Assembly (NCBI RefSeq): GCF_029542785.1
Contig: NC_083375.1
Span: 372,001 to 436,000 of the forward strand
Source: Malassezia japonica
Lineage: Eukaryota; Basidiomycota; Malasseziomycetes; Malasseziales; Malasseziaceae
Length of the DNA: 64,000 nt
Direction: 5' to 3'
A model generated the notes under the pieces. That model ran no database searches and was not told the origin of the DNA. It worked only from the letters and a program-made list of their open reading frames with translations. Of the stretch, positions 58,893 through 64,000 are shown one piece after another (the first letter of the stretch is position 1; the number at the start of each line of letters is the position of its first letter). A program made the translations under genes and the position numbers.

Positions 58893-59688
58893 ATGGCGTG
58901 GCGCTGTTCGGGAAAGACGAATGCCGAGCTGATTGCCAACATGCAATCGGCGGGCCTTATTCATTCGCAGCGCGTAGCCGAGGTACGTTTCTCTTCTGAT
59001 AAAGGCCATGCTCCGCGTCGACCGTGCCAACTACGTCTTGCCGCGTGCGAAAGCAATGGCGTACGAGGACTCGCCCCAGTCGATTAGCTACAATGCTACT
59101 ATCTCGGCACCCCACATGCATGCGCATGTCGCCGAGCTTCTTCTTTCTCACTTGAAGCCTGGAAGCTCTGTGCTCGACGTGGGATCTGGTTCGGGCTACA
59201 TGTTGGCCGTTTTTCACCAACTGACCAAGACAGAGCCCAAGCGTGGTCATATTGTCGGCATCGAGCACATCCAGGGCCTGACCGACTTTAGTGTTGCGAA
59301 TATGCGCAATGACGGTCTCGCTGATGAGCTTCGCTCCAAGCGGATTGCCGTTGTGACGGGCGACGGTCGAAAAGGTATGTGGCGCGTCTTACCGCAGGGT
59401 ACGAAACCATGGGACCGTACCATGCGATCCACGTCGGCGCGGCCGCTTCGACCGTCCCTGATGCATTGGTCGAGCAGCTTGCGCGCCCGGGCCGCCTGAT
59501 CATTCCGGTCGACAACCCCAAAGGCAGCGGACAGTACGTTACATATTTTGACCTCTGGGAGCTCTGGCAGATTGACAAAGACACGGATGGCAAAGTTGTT
59601 CGAAAAAAGCTATTCGACGTTATGGTGCGTACATTTTCTGATACAGTATGTGCCTCTTACGGATGCTGCATCGCAATGGGAGCCATAG
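58893..59688 (+). CDS. Protein-L-isoaspartate O-methyltransferase
   Basis: Exons 58893-58982, 59005-59374, 59398-59624 and 59647-59688 encode 242 residues; introns are 22, 23 and 22 nt. The first acceptor is the unusual AAAG. PCMT methylates isoaspartyl residues to start repair of aged proteins. Motifs: NAELIANMQSAGLI, EAMLRVDRANYVLP, QSISYNATISAPHMHAH, SAM loop LDVGSGSGYMLAVF, GDGRKGYETMGPYHAIHVGA spanning intron 2, and VMYVPLTD spanning intron 3. Four same-strand genes (SARAF, YOS9, PCMT, RNH203) sit in a row here. Confidence 0.95.
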
Positions 59689-59806
59689 ATGCACTATTCG
59701 TACATTCTTCAGACATGCTAGAGGAGTTGATTATTCACCCGATGGACACTCCACAACCGCCGTTAATTTGGCCCATTTCTTCACTCCACAAACGACAGCG
59801 ACGACG

Positions 59807-60498
59807 ATGGATCCGGACACCTTTTTGCCGCTGGCAGCACGGTTAAACACGACCGCAAAGGCGTATGCGGCCACAGAAGCGGTAGCTGCACACCTCATGC
59901 CTTTTTCGATTGAATACAATGGCCCTGCACCTGTTGATACGTACTTGGTCCTTCACAAGCCTGACGAGAAAGCGACCGAGCCTGTGGACTTGCAAGCCGA
60001 TACCGAGGCCGTGTCGGCCTTTCGTGGACGAAAAATCCACGGCACCAAGCTTCAACTCCCGAAGAACTACACACTCGGCTTCTTTCATATGCGCGAGGAA
60101 GAAGCGCCCGTTGACTTTAACGCCGCGCCGAAATCTACTCGCGTCAAATCGAGCGTCAGTGCTGTGACCGCTCCTCCTGCTCCTGTGCGTGGATCGCGCT
60201 TCACATTGGATGACGACGAGGACGAGGAAGACGAAGAAGGGGCATTGGACCACACAGGTTTCCACGACTATCCTTCTGCAGCAGACGAGCCAGAAGAAAC
60301 TTCGGCTGGGCCAGAGCCTTTGGCATGGGCCAAGCACGGACTGCACCCCGTTGCCTCGGCGGGCAACTCGCTATGGGTATGGGGTCCAGACGGCCCGATT
60401 GACTCGGGCGACGATGCCTATATCCGGACATGCAACGAATGGCTCACTGCCATCGCACCCGTCGTACGTTTTTACCACTAACCCAGTTGCATCGCTAG
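59807..60498 (+). CDS. RNH203: RNase H2 subunit C (Rnh203)
   Basis: Exons 59807-60463 and 60487-60498 (23-nt intron) encode 222 residues. Accessory subunit of RNase H2, needed for removal of ribonucleotides from DNA. Signature: MPFSIEYNGPAPVDTYLVL and AFRGRKIHGTKLQLPKNYTL, with a closing WLTAIAPVLHR helix of which the last three residues come from the 12-nt final exon. An acidic DDDEDEEDEE insertion separates the two halves. Confidence 0.88.
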
Positions 60499-60642
60499 TG
60501 TATATATTTCATGTCGGAACGCAATATATATATTTAGATTGTACGAATATATCAATTAATATGTGTGCAGAAGGATCTCGGCGCTTTTATGTAAGACCTT
60601 AGATCCATGCTCCTGTATAGACGAGTAGAGTACAGGGGGTGT

Positions 60643-61598
60643 TTAGTAGTTGTTACCGTAGCCACCCTGGCCACCGCCGTAGCCGCCCTGCTGGCCACCG
60701 CCGTAACCGCCCTGGCTACCACCGTAGCCGCCCTGGCTACCACCGTAGCCGCCGGACGAGCCACCGTAGCTGTCCGAGCCGCCGAAGCCGCCGCCGCCGC
60801 CGCCGCCAAGACGGTCGCTGCCGCCGAAGCCACCGCCGCCGCCGCCGCCGAGGCGGTCGTTACCACCACCGTAGCCGCCGGAGCCGCCGAAGCTGTCCGA
60901 GTTGCCGCCGGAGCCGCCGAAGCTGTCCGAGTTGCCGCCGTAGCCGCCGGACGAGCCGCCGAGGCCACCAGACGAGCCGCCGTAGCTGTCGGAGCCGCCG
61001 CCGAAGCCGCCGCCGCCGTGGTGCTTGTTGTGGTGGCCGCCGGAGCCACCGAAGCCGCCGGACGAGCCGCCGAAGCTGTCGCTGTTACCACCGTAGCCAC
61101 CAGACGAGCCGCCGTAGCCACCGGACGAGCCGCCGAGGCCGCCGGACGAGCCGCCGTAGCTGTCGGAGCCGCCGCCGAAGCCGCCGCCGCCGTGGTGCTT
61201 GTTGTGGTGGCCGCCGGAGCCACCGAGGCCGCCGGACGAGCCGCCGAAGCTGTCGCTGTTACCACCGTAGCCGCCGGACGAGCCGCCGAGGCCACCGGAC
61301 GAACCACCGTAACCGCCCGACGAGCCGCCGAAGCTGTCGCTGTTGCCGCCGTAGCCGCCCTGGTTACCACCAAAGCCGCCCTGGTCGCCGGCGTAGTTCT
61401 GCTGGTTGCCGCCGAAACCGCCCTGGTTGCCGCCCTGGTTGCCGCCCTGGTTGCCACCAAGGACCTTGTCGGTCACCTTGTGCATGAGCTTGTCGGCGAG
61501 GCCGCCTAACGGTTAGCGTACTTCTCTTTCGGATACGTACCACCCTGCTGCTGGCCCTGCTGGCCGCCACCACCGGTCAAGTTGTTGAGAAGATCCAT
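60643..61598 (-). CDS. Glycine-rich repeat protein (GGY/GGS repeats)
   Basis: Exons 61598-61541 and 61505-60643 (35-nt intron) encode 306 residues. A short N-terminal part (MDLLNNLTGGGGQQGQQQ and LADKLMHKVTDKVLGG) precedes about 230 residues of GGYGGSSGG/GGNSDSFGG repeats. No signal peptide, so it is not an obvious wall protein; the composition resembles intrinsically disordered, phase-separating proteins. Two HHNKHH clusters could bind metal. A TATATAA 43 bp upstream suggests strong expression. Function unknown. Confidence 0.85.
60700..61440 (-). repeat. Nested coding repeats in the glycine-rich gene
   Basis: Heptad-like GG-x-GG units (about 21 nt) fill this region, and a higher-order unit of 58 codons (174 nt) that includes HHNKHHGGGGFGGGSDSYGG is tandemly duplicated, copies lying roughly between 60960 and 61310. 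Near-identical copies imply recent duplication or gene conversion. Confidence 0.85.
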
Positions 61599-61940
61599 TG
61601 TTGTATGAGTTGTTGGGGTACCTCTATCTGCTTCGGCCCACTTTATATAACCTGCGTTGTCCCCGTGCGCGCTCCGTCCATGCACCGACGTTTCGCCGCC
61701 GCCCGTCCCACAGATCTGCACGGCACGATCAGGAAGGGCACGGACCAGATTTCTGCATGATTATATAAAACACTGCCTCAACTACAACGGCGGGCCAAAT
61801 TAAGCCGCGGGGATGGGCCGATTAAGCGGTGGCGCATGCGCAATCACGTTATGGGAAACGCCGTGAGAAAAGCACCCAATTGGCACCCGTTCGCAACTGG
61901 CCCGTGCTGTGCGTCATATGGGGCTACGCAGGCACCGTCG
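61599..61940. other. Promoter region of the glycine-rich gene
   Basis: 342 bp between two minus-strand genes. It holds TATATAA about 43 bp before the start codon and a second TATATAA on the plus strand near 61763. No gene was recognised. Confidence 0.4.
61644..61650 (-). promoter_or_regulatory. TATA box of the glycine-rich gene
   Basis: TTATATA (minus strand, within TTATATAAAG) lies about 43-50 bp upstream of the ATG at 61598, a typical distance for a short 5' UTR. Confidence 0.55.
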
Positions 61941-62719
61941 CTATCCAATGGGCATGATATGCGCTTCGCCCGTCGCGTCCGCTGGGCGGATCGAAGCGAG
62001 GGGTTCGACAGGTTCAGGGCCACAACCGCAATCGTACGTGGAGTTGAGTTGGCGGCAGTCAAACTCTGGCTTGCCCAGCCGCTCGTTCACGGCATTGTGC
62101 GCATTGCAGAGCCAGAGCGCTGCATTTTTGCGCGAGCCGACTTGCGGGGGCAGGTCCTTCAGTAGCTGCTGGAAATGCGACGCACAGTCGCCGCAGGGGT
62201 ATAGCAAGGAAAAAAGGTGGAAGAATTGGCGCAGGTCCTCCGACTGCTGTTTTGTGGGCTTCTCGGGGAACCGGAGCGTCATGGTGTGCAAAAAGTGCCA
62301 CGTAGCGCGGCCGAGCGCGGCCCTTAGGTCAGTATGATGACGTACTTGGCGGTAGCATTGGCCATTTTGTGTGCGTAGGCGCCTTGCACCTCGGGCTCGT
62401 CGAGCACCGTGGGCGCCGTGGGCGCAGCGGTGGGTGCCGCAAACTGCGTGCTGGTGTGCACCGCCGCACCGGGGGTAGTCGTGTGGCCCATGTTCCACAG
62501 GTTCGAGAACCCCTTCATAACATTGGAATAGACGCCGGGCCCGTGGCCTTGCTGAATCTGCGCCGGTTTCTTGCCATGTGCGTATGAGTCCTCCGAGAAC
62601 CACTCGCCGGACTTGGGGTCACGAACAAAACCATTCTGCTGTTGTGACAGGTAAACAAACGACGGAATGACTACCAAGAGCACGGCAAGGATAAAGAACC
62701 GCAGAAATCGTGACGCCAT
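61941..62719 (-). CDS. ERV2: FAD-linked sulfhydryl oxidase Erv2-like
   Basis: Exons 62719-62346 and 62322-61941 (23-nt intron with a TAAG acceptor) encode 251 residues. N-terminal signal anchor (LRFFILAVLLVVIPSFVYL), a linker, then the Erv/ALR domain: TAKAALGRATWHFLHTM (formed across the intron), FPEKPTKQQSEDLRQFF, active-site LYPCGDCASHF and the CNAHNAVNERLGKPEFDC pair. Membrane-anchored ER form, which passes disulfides to client proteins using FAD and oxygen. The C-terminus carries an extra CGCG. Confidence 0.93.
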
Positions 62720-62773
62720 CAATCTGTTCGCCGCAGATGTTGTGGCGCTGGACAAATGTGGAGGCTCCACTCG

Positions 62774-64000
62774 CTACGAGAAACGCGGCAGGGTCTGAGC
62801 GACGGCCTGGGCGCTGTACAGCGTGTGGACGGCGGCCTGTTGCCCTGCGTCTATCAACGAGAGAAGATCGTCACGACTCCATTCCATCTTAGGTTGGCGG
62901 TGCGATCGGGCACTGATTCCGGCGAGAATGGCGCCGGTAAAGGTATCGCCTGCCCCTGTGCTGTTGTGTGGCTTGCTTGGATCCAAGGGAATCGGGGGAA
63001 TGTGGTATAAAGTGAGTGCGTCACTCGTACAGTGCGCAAGCAAGACACCATATGCACCGAGCTTGATGAACTGCGTGCGGACGAGCACCGACAAGATCTG
63101 CGCGTCCTGGACGATTTTTTCGGCTGCCGTTTGGGGTATACCGTCCAGGAGCGAACGGGGAGCAGGCGGAGCTGTGCCGGATACCGGTACCTGCTCTGCC
63201 ATTGCAGCCAGTTCATACACGTTTGGCGTTGCGAACTGGACCTGCAGATCATGAGGGAGCAGTGCCTCGACCAGGCGGACCGACTTGGCGACAGACGTTG
63301 GCTCAAAGAGCACAGGAACATTTGCTTCATCACCGAGAGCAGCCAGGCGCGCGAGCGCAGCAGGCGCCATATTGGCATCTGCTGCCACGATGGCCAACTT
63401 TTCCGTAGCATGTGCCTTCCACACCCGCTCGATCGTCTCGCCCGAGAAAGCCGCTTCGACAATCTGCATATCGGCGATGCCCGTTTCGAGATCCCCGGCA
63501 GCGTCCAGCAAAAGATTGCACACGGCCGTACGCCCGCCCGGCACATGCACGAGCGCATCGCATCGCAGTGCTCTCCGCTCCATTTCAGCCTGCATGTACT
63601 GGCCGAGCGCATCGTCGGGGTTGCACGGTGCGGCGAGGACCACGGCATCTGGCCGCGGCGCCATGGCGTGCGCCGCGCGCGCCACGTTCTGCGCTACGCC
63701 GCCCAGCGAAAAACTCACTTGGCCCGGCGCGGTCGACCGAAGCGCTGGTTCCGACGTGCACTGCGCCGTAATGTCGACGGCACTGCAGCCCATCACGAGG
63801 ATCTCGCAAGCTGCCTGGTGCGCCTACTATCGTGATTAGCAAAACAACATACCTCGAGCGTGGCGCCGCCATACTGCTTCGGCGCCTCGTCCATAGGCTC
63901 TTTGAGCACGGCACTCAGCTCCACGGCGCACTCGGCAGCGGTGCGTGCATTGTTCAGCATGAGACCAATGTTGCTCTTGACCGACTCTTTGGCGAGCTGC
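62774..64000 (-). CDS. Bifunctional pseudouridine-5'-phosphate glycosidase / pseudouridine kinase (partial)
   Basis: The window cuts the 5' part. Visible exons are 64000-63853 and 63823-62774, separated by a 29-nt intron (a 38-nt version using a later acceptor is also in frame). The first exon ends the glycosidase (SNIGLMLNNARTAAECAVEL). The rest, about 350 residues, is a PfkB kinase: VMGCSAVDIT, SLGGVAQNVARAAHAM at the start and the anion-hole GAGDTFTGAILAG. Fused IndA-PfkB proteins in fungi degrade pseudouridine. Substrate assignment follows from the fusion. Confidence 0.88.

Overview
This window looks like a compact basidiomycete yeast genome, most likely Malassezia or a close relative (Ustilaginomycotina). 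That identification is inference from three things visible here: GC-rich DNA, very dense intron-containing fungal genes, and many tiny introns with a strong GTACGT donor and a CTRAC branch site fused to the CAG acceptor. I reconstructed 49 protein-coding genes (one cut at each window edge) and one pseudogene. I saw no tRNA, rRNA, CRISPR array or transposon.

Layout. 1-7.3 kb: tail of an unknown gene, an SH3 protein, a ZZ-finger protein, ALG10, and a tandem pair of alpha/beta hydrolases followed by a decayed third copy. 7.3-23.7 kb: NAA30, VMA21, a CWF19L1/Drn1-like protein, condensin Ycs4/Cnd1, SEC62, ALG6, ARP1, an Ime2-type kinase and a Ubp9-type deubiquitinase. 24-33 kb: a secreted double-psi beta-barrel protein, a 1-kb gene-poor stretch, a Yippee protein, TIM21, MRT4, LIA1, LSC1, VTA1 and GID8. 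33-55.6 kb: a tightly packed block, strictly alternating in strand, with MPE1, a lysine methyltransferase, SEC8, MRPS5, a two-RRM protein, EFM7, the iron regulator HapX, a histidine phosphatase, RIB7, two unknown small genes, a CHCHD5-type protein, a divergent TIM-barrel isomerase, cyclin C, PSO2, ADE13, SHG1 and MSRB. 56-64 kb: a small hydrophilic protein, SARAF, YOS9, PCMT, RNH203, a glycine-rich repeat protein, ERV2 and a fused pseudouridine kinase/glycosidase.

Most genes are housekeeping. Several converge on the ER: ALG10 and ALG6 (lipid-linked oligosaccharide glucosylation), SEC62 (translocation), YOS9 (ERAD lectin with a C-terminal KDEL), ERV2 (disulfide formation) and SARAF. TIM21, MRPS5, LSC1 and the CHCH protein are mitochondrial.

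The most unusual property is architectural. Of 57 introns I could place from protein continuity, 37 are exactly 22 nt and 8 are 23 nt. They are combined with microexons (14 nt carrying the USP catalytic box, 19 nt in NAA30, a start-codon-only exon in SEC62), start-codon gaps of 32-60 bp in divergent pairs, and convergent genes whose stop codons touch or whose coding regions overlap. All exon boundaries are read from the sequence by protein continuity and splice motifs, not from transcripts.
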